This document shows, one piece after another, positions 11,716-22,705 of a stretch of 64,000 nt of DNA (its first letter is position 1; each line of letters opens with the position of its first letter). The position numbers and the translations under genes were made by a program. The notes beneath the pieces were generated by a model. It ran no database searches, had not been told where the DNA came from, and saw only the letters and a list, made by a program, of their open reading frames with translations. Source of the DNA: Muricea muricata (Eukaryota > Cnidaria > Anthozoa > Malacalcyonacea > Plexauridae); NCBI GenBank assembly GCA_963855995.1, contig OY979717.1, forward strand, positions 70,664,354 through 70,728,353. The letters are read 5' to 3'.

Positions 11716-13518
11716 ATTGATTAAAAGTCGTCAAAAAGCCCTAGAACAAGGAAATGTCACCGAGTTTCGACGATTAAGGAACAAAGTAAATCGAAAACGT
11801 AAATCATGTCGTTCAAAATATTACCAAGCTAAGGTCAAACATTTAAAAGAGTACAAACCATCACTTTGATGGAAAGAAGTCAAAAAACTGGGCGGGATGA
11901 CATCATTGTGCAATACCCACGACGACATAACTAAATCACTGAAACACATAGAGGATTTCTCAAACGCATCAACCCAAACCATTGCTAATGCTATCAATAC
12001 AGTCTTCCTTGCCCCAATGCACAATTTAGAACCTTTACCATACGACGCTCTTAGTAAATACGAATTAACAGATAGCCCCTTTTCTGTCACTTCTGATGCT
12101 GTTTACCTAAAACTCTCATCGTTGAATCCAACAAAAGCTCATGGCCCAGACGAGATCCCTACCTGGCTACTAAAGGAGAACGCCGACCTACTAGCTGACC
12201 CTGTAAGGGACATTTTAAATTGCTCTTACCGCGAAGGCCGTTTACCGAAACAGTGGAAAAAAGCGGACATTATTCCGGTCCCCAAGAAAAAACCAATATG
12301 CGACGTCAATAAACATCTTCGACCAATCTCACTGACCCCTATCTTGTCAAAAATTGGGGAAGACTTCGTGCTCGAAAAGTTTATCAAACCTGCAGTTTTA
12401 AAAGTGATCGATAACAACCAATTTGGAACAGTCCCTAAATCATCCACAACTCAAGCTTTAATAAGTATGCTTCATAAGTGGAATAAAGAGACCGATGGAA
12501 CTGGGTCTACTGTTAGAGTCGTTCTTTTTGATTTTAAAAAAGCGTTCGATTTAATCGACCACAATATCCTAATAGAGAAACTCTCCAAACTCGAACTTCC
12601 TCCCATGGTCATGAGCTGGATTACTGACTTCCTACAAAATCGCAAACAAAGGGTAAAGCTAAGCAATGACTGCTATTCAGAATGGGGAAATATTCCGGCA
12701 GGTGTGCCTCAAGGAACCAAACTGGGCCCTTGGCTCTTTACAGTCATGATTAACGATCTCGAGGTGACAGGAGTAGACTTGTGGAAGTTTGTTGACGACA
12801 CAACGTTATCAGAAACTATTTGTAGACACCAAATAAGTGCCATACAAGACCATGTGGACGACTTTACAAAGCAGTCTCATGCTAATAACTTTGTACTAAA
12901 CGAAGAAAAATGTAAAGAAATCTCCTTCCGAAAAACTGATCCATCTTTTGACCCTGTAGTTATCAACAACAAATCTATCGAACTCGTCGAATCAGTCAAA
13001 ATTTTAGGCCTTAACATTAGTAATGATCTCAAGTGGAAAATACATATCTCTGAGATTGTGCGAAAAGTATCATCTAGACTATACTTTTTAAAACAATTAA
13101 ACGTGCGGGCCTTGAAGTTCACGAGCTGCGTCTTTTTTACTTGACCTGCCTCCGTCCTTTGAAAGAATACGCCTGCCCAGTGTTCCATAATTCCCTACCA
13201 ACGTACTTATCTGACGATCTCGAAAAATTGCAGAAACGAGCACTTTGCATTATCTTTCCTTATTTGTCCTATCAGAATGCCATGCGCGAAGCGGACATCG
13301 AAACGTTGTATAATAGAAGAGAATCTCTTACTAAAGACTTTTTTAACAAAATCATACAAGATTCATCGCATAAGTTACATACACTTTTGCCAGACAAGAA
13401 TCAGACCAACGTAAATCTGAGAGTGAAAAGGATGTTCAAAGACTCAGTGTGTAAGACGGACAGATTTCGGAAAAGCTTTTTACCAACAAATGCTAACAAT
13501 AAATTTTTAGATAATTAA
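11716..13518 (+). pseudogene. CR1/L2-like reverse transcriptase, broken
   Basis: The reverse transcriptase portion of the nested LINE. A segment before 11897 (LIKSRQKALEQGN...NRKRKSCRSKYY) precedes an in-frame TGA near 11868. The main frame 11897-13144 has KAHGPDEIPTWLL, LFDFKKAFDLIDHN (motif A), AGVPQGTKLGPWLF (motif B) and LWKFVDDTTL (FVDD, motif C). A frameshift near 13100-13140 moves the thumb and C-terminal domain (EYACPVFHNSLPTYLSDDL, LQKRALCII) to another frame ending at 13518. No endonuclease domain is present because of 5' truncation. Confidence 0.82.
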
Positions 13519-13724
13519 TACTCCTTATAACATAGTTTAGAACATATTGAATACTTCTTATCTATAATGTAAAATAGGTAAATATGCATATGTATAATTC
13601 TAACTTAACTTGGAACACGTAGTCCATTTTAAAATTTTTATAATCAAGTTGTAATGTAGTTCGAATATAATTCAGCTATTCTGTAAGAGGCTGTAAATTT
13701 TGAACGTAATAAACCTATCTATCT
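11716..13724 (+). mobile_element. 5'-truncated CR1/L2-like LINE inside R-2
   Basis: About 2.0 kb inserted between GGAGAAA and AAACGACC of R-2. It has reverse transcriptase coding, a 3' UTR (13519-13710) and ends AATAAACCTATCTATCT, a short tandem-repeat tail typical of CR1/L2-type LINEs rather than poly(A). The 5' end is truncated inside the ORF. Confidence 0.8.
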
Positions 13725-14317
13725 AAACGACCTAGCAAACTTTAGACCAATTTCTCTCGAATCTATACCTCTCAAAGTCTTCACATCATGTCTTCGTAAT
13801 AAAACATTTCAATTCCTTGTAGAAAACAATTATATTGAACAAAATATACAGAAAGGTTTCACCCCCAAACTTTCAGGAATGCTAGAGCATACAGCTCAGA
13901 TGGCAAATATCATCAATAAAGCTCGTACAAAACAACGATCCCTTATCATAACACTGCTAGATTTGAAAAATGCGTTTGGTGAAGTTCATCACAGCCTTAT
14001 TCATGAAGTCCTTGATTACCATTACATTCGAGACCACGTCAAGAACCTCATCAGTAGTCTCTATACTGATTTCCAAACCTTTATCATAACTGAAAAATTC
14101 AGCACACCCTTCATTACAGTGGGTCGCGGGGTCCTTCAGGGTGATTGTCTTAGTCCTTTACTGTTCAATATGACATTTAATACTTTCATCCAACACATTA
14201 AAACACAAAAATATCGTCACAATGGACACAATGATTGTTGAATATTAATGAGTTTTTTAAGCATAAAACACTCCTACTCGTGTTTTAAATAGTACTTTAA
14301 AATTAATAAAAGTTTCC

Positions 14318-14327
14318 ATTATTATTA

Positions 14328-14373
<46 letters not shown>
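14318..14373 (+). repeat. (TTA)n tail of R-2, with ATC interruptions
   Basis: About 56 bp of TTA repeats with two C substitutions, following AGTTTCCA. Confidence 0.93.
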
Positions 14374-15432
14374 GTATACATTCGTATAACTGTGGACAAA
14401 TGTAGTACATTCGGAATTAAAAAGGCCACCACAAAATCAATTCATTTCTTGTAAAACTTCTAATCAATAATCGACTAATACCGACAATCAACATTGGAGA
14501 ATCATTCCAATATCTGGGACGTTATTTTGATTTTGAAATTTCTCTATAGTCGCTATGTCCTCTCCAAACTATCATGGCATTTCACCGTTGCAACACTGTC
14601 TAAAACTTGGGTTACTGAAAATATCGATCCAATTGTCAACCAGTATATACGAAAATGGCTCGAAGTACCAATATCAGGAACACTAAGTACAATCTTTGTA
14701 ATAAATAACAAATTTGGATTGAGTATTTATCCCCCATCAGTCAAATTTATCCAGTGTCAGTCCGCCCTACGTACAGCATTGAAATCCTCTCCGAATGAAT
14801 CAATTAAGGACTTGTGGAAATCAACTAATAACGACACTAACATTCAAAAAGGTTTCAAATCTACTAAGGAAGTACTGAATGATTTTCGTGCTGGACACGA
14901 AGATAAACTCAAAAACCAATTATCCTGCCAAGAATCATTCTTCTCCAGCGTTACGAAGTTCGCTTTTTCTCAACTAAACAAAGTAAGGTCGAATGCTCAG
15001 TCTAAACTTTCCAAAAACATATACACTTTTACAATTCGTTACATCAACAACTCCCTTCCGACCCGTAATGACCTAACGAAATGGAGAATATCGTCAACCT
15101 CAGAATGTGGTTTCTGTTTAAATAAAGAATCTCTACTTCACGTAGTAGCAGCTTGCCAGTCCTATCTTGATCGTTTTACGTGGAGGCACAATTCAATCCT
15201 TAACTTCCTCGCGCAAACACTACAGTCTATAATAGTGAGGAGTGATTCCCAGCTACTAGTCTTCTAAATTGATGTTTTTTGTAATTGTTCACACGTTATT
15301 TGTCTGTAAATACGTATTGTTGTTTATTCTAGTTGCTAGAGTCATGATTCAAGTAGCCGGTTGTAAATTACCTTAATAAGCGAGATTTACAATTGTTTGT
15401 ATCCCAAAAAGAAAATAATTTAATAAAGTTTC
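14374..15432 (+). mobile_element. R-3: truncated and internally deleted R copy
   Basis: Starts inside the reverse transcriptase (GTGGACAAATGTAGTACATT encodes the VDKCSTF region) and has small internal deletions relative to R-7, to which it is nearly identical. The 3' UTR has the hairpin at 15359-15395, AATAAAGTTTCCA, then (TTA)n. Confidence 0.85.
14494..15267 (+). pseudogene. R-3 C-terminal polyprotein lacking the RLE
   Basis: A 257-residue frame covering the thumb/linker (YSRYVLSKLSWHFTVATLSK), the NSLPTRNDLTKW region and the CGFCLNKESLLHVVAAC knuckle, then FTWRHNSILNF. At LQSI it jumps directly to SDSQLLVF, the very C-terminus. Comparison with R-7 shows that about 390 bp encoding the PD-(D/E)xK endonuclease have been deleted. 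It is not functional. Confidence 0.8.
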
Positions 15433-15472
<40 letters not shown>

Positions 15473-15480
15473 ATTATTAT
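15433..15480 (+). repeat. (TTA)n tail of R-3 / target of R-4
   Basis: About 48 bp of TTA repeats. The R-4 5' UTR (CAGAGATTGGCGTCGGGG) begins immediately after. Confidence 0.93.
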
Positions 15481-18400
15481 GCAGAGATTGGCGTCGGGGG
15501 CGGTCATGCTTTCGGCGCTCCTGCCATATTTTTAAAAGTTTTCAAGTTTCACTGCACTTTCGATAGTTTTGAGCTGCTATAAATTTGGTATAAACATGAA
15601 AGGCTTCTACCTGATCAATATTGCGCTGCTCTGGTTGCTATTGGGGAAATTTTGGTGTGTTAAAGCGACGGTCTGTGAGTATTGTGGCAAAGACTTCAAG
15701 TCTTTGGGGAGACATGTCTGGCGATGTAAACACCGCGTTGGTCACTCATCCCAGACTGAAAATGAAGGGCAAAGAAATGAAGAGCGTTCATCAAACACTG
15801 AGACTAGTCAAGCTAATGTCAACGTTGAAATTGGGTTGGTTGGTGAGTGTGTAAACTTTAAGTGCTATTGTGGTCGTATATTTTCAAGCCGCCGCTCGTT
15901 GACTTTGCATCGCAGATCATGCTTTGTTGAGAACAATGTTGGCACTTTATCGGACTTATTCGTTGAGATTAACAGTTCTGATAGAGCTATAGTGGATGAG
16001 GTTTCAACTGGTATGCCTAGTCCTGTTTTCGTAAGTCCAAAACCATCGTTGTTGGTCGGAGTAAAACTCCCAAGAACGCAATCTGAATGGGACAGGGCAA
16101 ATGAATATTTCAGTACACAGCTAAATACTTCAAGGGAATTAGGTGATTTGAATATGGAAATAGCTCATTTGAATAGAATGATGTGGGCGTATTTTAACGA
16201 CAATTATGGCCAAGTTAAGCCCAGAAGTAAATTCAATTATGAAGAAGAGTTAAGTAAAGATTTCTGGAAATTTTGTAAAGGAGAGTTCGAACAGGCAGAA
16301 TCTCAGCAACCAAATTTTGACGAATCGACCTGTTATGACTATTTTAAAAATGTTTTTTGGAAAAGTTCAAAATTCGTCAATTTAACTTTCCATCATGGTT
16401 AAAGCCATTCCCTGTGGCATCGATCGACTTCGATTTGGAGTGCCCAACTTACAGAGAAATCACAAAAATAATTCGGAAAATGAAAAGCAGTGGTTCGCCC
16501 TGCCCTATTGATCAGATAAGTATTATTCCTTTTAAACGGTGTCCCATTTTGAGGACTCAGCTTTGGAGAATAATCTCGAAATGTTGGACTCAAAAATATA
16601 TTCCGACAGTTTGGAAGCGGGCAGTAGCGGTTCTTATTTATAAAAAGGATTCACCCGATAACCCAGCAAATTTTTGGCCAATTGCTTTGGAGCCAGTCAT
16701 GCTGAAAGTTTTGACCTCAGTAATAAGGAATAAAATTTTCAAGTTTGTATGTGAGAATAAATACATTGAAACAAACATTCAAAAGGGCTTTTGGCCGGGT
16801 GTCTCTGGAACAGTTGAACATACTGAACTGCTGAATTATATATTAAACGATGCACGAATTAGGCAACGGTCTGTTACCGTCATTTTAATCGATTTAAAAA
16901 ACGCATTTGGGGAGGTGCACCATAATCTCATAAAATCTATTTTGAAGATTCATCATATTCCCAACGAAGTTATCAGTATGATAGAAAATCTTTATACTGA
17001 TTATGGTATTTCAATTTTGACGAAGAATTTTATAACTGCACCAATACCAGTAGAACGTGGCGTATTGCAAGGGGACTGTTTGTCCCCTTTATTGTTTAAT
17101 TTGTGCGTAAATTCACTTATTAACACGATAAAAGATGAAAGAATTCACTGTCTCGGTTATGTTAACGATGTCTCATTGAGACCGCGCCATTGGTTTCAAT
17201 TTGCAGATGATGCTGCAATAATATCTGCGCACAACGAAGATAATCAACTATTGTGCAATGCATTCAGTAAGTGGTCCTCTTGGGCCGATTTGTACATCCG
17301 AGTAAATAAGTGTCACACTTTTGGGATGAAAAAATTTGGATCAAGAGTGGTCCAATACCCGCCTATTATCAAAATCTCGGGTCAGCTGGTCCCTCCAATT
17401 GAAGACGGTGAAAGTTTTATGTACTTAGGTAAACAATTCAATTTTAAAATGGATTGTTCTAATATCAAAGTTGAGATTCTTGACGAGCTCCAAGCTTACC
17501 TTAAGAAAATTGATATACTCCCAATAAATCCATTTTACAAGATTCGTGTGGTTCAAAGGTATGTTTACTCGAAGTTCTGCTGGCGTTTTTCAGTATATCC
17601 GCTTACTATAAGTTGGGTGCGCTCCCATATGGATTCACTGATTTCCAAATATATACGAAAATGGCTCCAGATTCCTATCAGCGGTAATATCAGTCATCTG
17701 AAGTTTCCTAAGTCGCAACTGGGAATCGACTTCTGTTCGATTTCAGACATATACAATCAATGTAGAGTTACAGTGCGTAGAATATTGAAAACTTCTGTTA
17801 ATCCTGAAATTCAACAATTATATACAAAGACATCGTCGCAAAATATTGTCACCGATGATATCATTGAAGGAGCGGCTGCGGGTATTTCCGAACAATATGA
17901 GTTGAAAAATGCGGCAAAGAAGATTGTGGAAAAGGAAAACCTTGCCAAAATTTGGTCTAATTTTGTTGAAATGAAAGAACAATGTGTGATTATCACCTCT
18001 ATAACGGACTGTTGTTACAAAATGTTGATCAAATTATGGCATGACATTGTCTGCCGAATGCCGAGCAATATAATATGCTTTGCCAGACGGTTGTTGATCC
18101 TTAGCCTAGGAAATAACTCCAACTTGAGACGTTGGAACATTCGTGACTCTGCTGGGTGTGATTTGTGTCAGAAGATGCAGACTCAACTACATGTCTTTTC
18201 AAATTGCAAGGTTGCCCTAGAGCAAGGCCGGTATACTTGGCGGCATGACTCGATCTTGCTTACTATAATCCACCATTTTAAAGCCATAGCTAATGAAGAT
18301 CTTCGATTATTTGCGGACTGCCCAAATTCAGGTACAATGTGTAGTTCAACCTTATTTCAAATGTCAAGACCAGATCTGGTGGTAGATCTAAAAGGCTCTG

Positions 18401-18820
18401 TCTATGTGGTCGAGTTAACTGTTCCCTATGAAACTAACTGTAAGAAGGCTAAACGTCGCAAAGAAGAAAGATACAAACACTTAAAGGACATTGGCAATAA
18501 TTTTTTTTATTTTCGATGTTAGTAGAATTGGACCCCCTGATTACGAATATCCTATTATCTTTCACCCAAATTGTTTCGTTCTCGAGATATCTCACCCTAA
18601 ATATTTAGTTCGTCCGCCATCTTGGATCGATTTTTAAAAAAATTATCTTTTGGGTCACATGACTCGTGTGACGTCAGGTGCAGGGGAGAGCAAATTAAAC
18701 AAATATACTTTATTAGGCGCATTTCGGGATTTCGTACTTCTAGTGAAGAATTTTGTGCTTTTCGATTATTCGAATGGAAAATACCACAAGAATCAAGTAG
18801 TTCAGGTATTACCCTAACAA

Positions 18821-19377
18821 TTTGAACCTGAACCGGGCTTACAAACAAGCAATAGCGGTGACGAGAGCGACTCGGAAGAAGAGAGTGCCGAATCGTCTGA
18901 CGAGGAAATCGACCATGTCTTTGAGGCAAAAAATGCTTGGCGCCTTGAAAGCCTGAGCTGGTGTAAATGTGGGCATTGCACATTGAAACCAAAGGCTATA
19001 GAATCGTTTTGTTGCTACGAGAGAGCGTTAGAATATGATGAGTATGACGCATTGTCGAAGGAAGCTGAAGCACAAGGGGGCAAGTGTTGACAACACAATG
19101 AACACATGCAGATTTTGAGCCGAACATGCTGTCAGAAGCGGTATTAAAAATAGACGTTTGTCGCTATCTTGAGGATAACTGGCCCTTGGATGACGAAGAT
19201 TTGGACAAAATGCACAAACTTTATAAACTGTTCGCGTTGGGTATTTCAGATTTTGGGTAAAAGGAACCGAAGGCGAAGGCCACTTCCTGCATGTGTTTAC
19301 ACAAGAATCAGAGAACATTCGCGTCGCATGACGGCCTTTATACTCATTTTAAATATGCCAAAAAATGGAAACGGTAA
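18821..19377 (+). pseudogene. P2X7-like cytoplasmic zinc-binding domain, frameshifted
   Basis: Reads FEPEPGLQTSN, an acidic Ser/Glu stretch, then SLSWCKCGHC...ESFCCYERA, and after shifts DVCRYLEDNWPLDDEDLDKM, LGKRNRRRRPLPACVYTRIR and finally HDGLYTHFKYAKKWKR before a stop at 19375. The WCxCGxC...CC pattern and the RNRR...PxCVxxxIR...Y-F-Y ending match the 'P2X purinoceptor 7-like' domain family of many invertebrates, related to the cytoplasmic ballast of P2X7. No channel part is present. At least three frameshifts mean it is not expressed as a full domain. Its role in transposons is unknown. Confidence 0.7.
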
Positions 19378-19625
19378 GCTTTTTTTTGTATTTTTACTGT
19401 ATGAGACAGTTGAGTGTAGGCTTTCCAAATTTTTGAAATTTGGCCAACTTTGTGCTAACATATGAAGCATTTCAACCATGAGATATTAACTCGTTTGCTG
19501 TTGACAGCGTTGAAATGTTTTTATGTCGAAGATGTTCCATGTACTAAATCAGCTTTAATGTGTATACAATCCCCAAATTAATTTCTAAAATGTTAGTATA
19601 AAGTTGTTCATCATATAAATCTGCC

Positions 19626-19960
19626 TCACTCACGATTTTTACACTTCTCAACTTTACAGTTGCATTTTGTGTCCAACATTAAATCTTCACCCCTACAATT
19701 GCATTTTTGGTGGCACATTTTCCTTGACAAGCACACGGTTTCTTAGCTGATTGTCTCTCTGTAATTGCAGGTAAAGCTGGCTTGCTGAACCGAGATTTTC
19801 GGCTAGCCACCACTTGCTCCTTTGATGGACGTTCCTTCCCTCCTAAGTACTGCTCAACAAGTGATTTTGGTTCAACAGGTAGCACTTCATTGGCATAGAC
19901 TTTAGCTTTCCTCAGTGTTGTACCTACTCCTATAAGGTGAACAGCTTCTTCTTGTATCAG
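19626..19960 (-). pseudogene. Cysteine-rich C-terminal fragment (CxC type)
   Basis: A minus-strand fragment reading LPVEPKSLVEQYLGG...SRKSRFSKPA...KKPCACQGKCATKN, and after a 1-base shift CNCRG...KCNCKVEKCKNRE before a TGA. Regular C-x-C spacing with TKN/CKNR resembles the zinc-binding tail of chromokinesin KIF4 and of some transposon ORFs. It is too short to decide, and no motor or transposase domain is seen upstream. It could be one exon of a captured gene. Confidence 0.4.
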
Positions 19961-20950
19961 ATTGTGTTTGTAATGCTATATTGAATTGGTTGTAAATGTT
20001 GTGTTGAATAAACGAAAACAAGAAAAAAACGAAATACAGTCCCCATTGTTGTTGTTGAACCAGCGAACGGGAGATTCTGACAGTTTAACCGAACTAATGC
20101 GTAGGATTTCCAACAAAAACCTAGGAGGTCCGTAGAACTGATGCTATTCTATGTGTGACCTGTAACAATTATGTTAATAGCTACTAAAACGAATTCGCAT
20201 TGCCATTATTTGCGCGTGGTCATATGTAAATCATGCAAAGTCATAGTAAACGCTCTAGACGGCTAGAGTACAAATGTAGAGAAGTTACCATAAATAAAAC
20301 AGATTCTAACTGGAAGTATTAGTGTGTTATTTGAGAGTCTCGTACGTTTCACACCTACTAAATGACCTCCGAGCAAGCAATGATGAAGGTGTTTATATAA
20401 CGCGAATGCAAAGAATTAAAACATGTTGTACTCAGTCGTTACTATATAGCTAGTAGCTATTACTGTATTAGACAATAGTGTTCAATGAGCTACATCCTCA
20501 GAGCTATATATAATGAATAAACATAAGTTGTATCTGTATATATTACAAACGGTAAAAATTGAACTTGACCTGATATTTTGAGCTACATCCTGTTGATGCC
20601 CGCAACATTGTAAAAGCGCCCAAATTATAACGTTACATCAACAGAACAGATAAACATTTAGTGTCTGGTAATTAGTCATAGCTCGTCACAGAGAAGCCCT
20701 GACCGCCGATAACGGTATGATAAAAGTCTACAAAGTACGCGAGCATATCAATTAATTGGCATAGTACCGGTGATGAAAGTGCTTTTACCGTCGAAATCAA
20801 CGCATTTATTTTAGAAACACAGATGAAACACATAGTACAGTAGTGGCACTAAATATTTACGCAGTTATACAAAAAAAATTGGGGTTCATCTGTATTTTTT
20901 GGATCAAAATCGTCTTAGAATGTATTTGTTCTAATACTATCGTATATTGA
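19961..20950. other. Non-coding interior of the TTAA element
   Basis: About 1 kb of AT-rich sequence with no open frame above 60 codons that resembles a domain, no repeats of note and no RNA gene that I can recognise. The inner inverted-repeat block begins near 20965. Confidence 0.5.
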
Positions 20951-21307
20951 TATTATTTCGTTCCCTGCACCTGACGTCACAAATTTATTTCCGCATAAAT
21001 TAGCATACCCTGTTTTTTTTCAAGATGGCCGACGAAGGTAGAAAGTTTTACGATATTTCTAAGCAACTAAACGCGATGGACAAGTGAAAATACGTAATTA
21101 AGTATTCCGTGCGTATGTGTAATAGATATAAAGAATAAAAAAATCTATTGCCAATGTCCTTTAAGATCTGAGTTCATCATGACGTGTCGTACGTTTGAAG
21201 TTATTACACTTGAAGTTACCACTCTAGGTTTTGTGTCAAAGGATATTGATAGATTTCGCAGACTATTACGAACATTTGATCTGAATGATGAACGCATTAT
21301 TGCATTA

Positions 21308-21349
21308 GAGCTACCTCCATGCACATTAGAAAGTGCATGGAGGTAGCTC
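21308..21349. repeat. Perfect 17-bp inverted repeat inside R-4 codons
   Basis: GAGCTACCTCCATGCAC (21308-21324), an 8-base loop, then its exact reverse complement (21333-21349). The right arm is the expected coding sequence (KCMEVALRA); the left arm is an extra inverted copy that breaks the frame. It looks like a templated inverted micro-duplication. Confidence 0.8.
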
Positions 21350-21536
21350 TTAGAGCAACATTTTATATTTATTGTAGAAGGAATAAACCTTGGAATAGTC
21401 CAGACTTGCTGAGTTTCTATTAGCTGCTATCGATATACATGTGTAGAGAATGGACCTATCTGCTTAAAATAGTGAACTGCTTCTCTTATATTTAGATTAA
21501 ATTGTAAATCTAATGATTTTGTAACTTCAATTTCAA

Positions 21537-21743
<207 letters not shown>

Positions 21744-22037
21744 AACTAATGACTGATATTGACTCAAAGCCCCTCCATCCAAGAAATAAGCTTCTCGTGT
21801 ACAGTCGTTATGTTTTATCTAAATTGTCCTGGCACTTCACCGTTGCAACACTTTCTAAAACATGGGTTATTGAAAATATTGATCCCGTAGTCAACCAATA
21901 CATCCGTAAATGGCTTGAAATTCCAATCTCGGGGACATTAAGTTCTGTTTTCCTAACCTGCAGCAAATTTGGTCAAATTATTTATCCTCCATCGGTGAAA
22001 TTTATCCAATGCCAAACAGTTCTTCGACAAGCTTTAA

Positions 22038-22705
22038 GAGGCTGTCTCTGTAAGACCCGACCGGTGATTCTCAAATTGAAAATCAACCATGTCCCATATT
22101 TTTGTCATTCGCTAGGCTTACTAAGCATACCATGAAATCATACTCAGAATTTTTCCACTTCTGTATTTTCCTGAGAAATTTATGTTTTTGCTCTGACACC
22201 AAACAATAGTGATATTTACGCTTCGGTTGACGCGTAAATGACGCATTGAAATTGTCTTATTGCACAGTCGCGTGAAGGAATCTCTGAATTATTTTTATAG
22301 ATCTTCAGAATTCACTGTTTCAACTTCACGTTACTGATTTTATTTGGTTCGAAAAGCGTTTAATTCATAGCTTAATCAGTGTAGGGTTTTGAGATGTTTA
22401 CCATCATCGGCTGTGCTGTTAAAATTAGCTTATTACGATGTCGTTTCATCCAAAAGTGGCACCACTTACAAACTGTATCTCCAATTGGTTTGGAAGTGCC
22501 AATGGTGTACTATATTCTTATCGAAAAATATTTGTGGGGAAATAATTCAAAAAACATTTAATCGCTGCACAAAGTTTACTATTTTCACCCAAATTCGGCC
22601 GAAACCGGAAGTGACAACCAGACCCTATTTATAGCATATTTGTTCTCTGGTGTATACATTGTGCTTTCTTTCAAAAAATAGAATGCTTTTAAATGTTTAT
22701 GAATA
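22038..22705 (+). repeat. Left ~670-bp terminal inverted repeat
   Basis: Matches 28070-28738 in reverse complement with scattered differences and small indels. Shared blocks include ACCGACCGGTGATTC-type ends, CAGTCGCGTGAAG and CTTCCGGTTTCGGC. Confidence 0.88.

Larger units (their letters stand above)
11552..14240 (+). pseudogene. R-2 reverse transcriptase fragments flanking a LINE
   Basis: The R-2 polyprotein resumes at 11552 after the IS3EU element (SGSPCPLDQISI-type codons, GVVPSEWKKACT) and is interrupted at about 11716 inside codons for KKGE-TNDPANFRP. It continues at about 13725 (DLANFRPISLESIPLKVFTS, then LLDLKNAFGEVHHSL as motif A and GRGVLQGDCLSPLLFNM as motif B). Coding stops at 14240, shortly after the R-family sequence is lost near 14228, before the FADD motif, so the catalytic palm is incomplete. 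Confidence 0.8.
3525..14317 (+). mobile_element. R-2: RLE retrotransposon split by three later insertions
   Basis: The 5' UTR (3525-3658) matches that of R-10 (shared GACATCGAGCAGT and CTCTGTACATGTC). The ORF is interrupted by a MITE (4173-4412), an IS3EU transposon (4937-11551) and a CR1/L2-like LINE (about 11716-13724), and resumes in register after each. After the reverse transcriptase midpoint (about 14228) the copy jumps to a short 3' end with a different hairpin (TAAAACAC...GTGTTTTA near 14258-14290), AATAAAAGTTTCCA and (TTA)n. The second half of the polyprotein, including the RLE, is deleted. Confidence 0.85.
18485..21160. mobile_element. 2.68-kb TTAA-flanked DNA transposon with captured domains
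   Basis: Flanked by TTAA (18481-18484, 21161-21164). Ends are inverted repeats starting AGGACATTGGCAATA, about 27 bp strong and then patchy to about 200 bp (a CCGCCATCTTG block and GTGACGTCAGGTGCAGGG occur at both ends in opposite orientation). Excision plus one TTAA restores the R-4 coding register. No transposase is visible; it carries a P2X7-like pseudogene and a cysteine-rich fragment. TTAA duplication fits piggyBac or Kolobok mobilisation; I cannot choose. Confidence 0.86.
15569..21423 (+). pseudogene. R-4 zinc-finger / RT / RLE polyprotein
   Basis: 15569-16402 gives a hydrophobic leader (GFYLINIALLWLLLGKFW), a finger CEYCGKDFKSLGRHVWRC and a second CYCGRIFSSRRSLTLHRRSC. At a T6 run near 16350 the frame shifts by -1 into 16357-18480: SGSPCPIDQISI, LIDLKNAFGEVHHNL, RGVLQGDCLSPLLFNL, FQFADDAAIIS (catalytic Asp pair), a knuckle CDLCQKMQTQLHVFSNC, then RPDLVVDLKG and YVVELTVPYE of the endonuclease. 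The TTAA element interrupts at HL; beyond it codons resume in register (FIMTCRTFEVITLEVTTLGF) and end SPDLLSFY. The internal hairpin at 21308-21349 causes a further break. Confidence 0.82.
15481..21536 (+). mobile_element. R-4: divergent RLE retrotransposon split by a TTAA element
   Basis: Full-length in extent: 5' UTR 15481-15568, zinc-finger/RT/RLE coding from 15569, an interruption by a 2.7-kb DNA element (18485-21160), C-terminal codons 21165-21423, 3' UTR, and a (TTA)n tail from 21537. Its protein is clearly diverged from the other copies, so it is a second family using the same microsatellite. Confidence 0.85.

Noticed and set aside
15569..18522. Two-ORF organisation of R-4 as a genuine feature
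   Set aside because: R-2 reads continuously through the linker at the R-10 break, and R-10 shows a different break point, so one ancestral ORF with separate indels is simpler. Kept only as a low-interest check.
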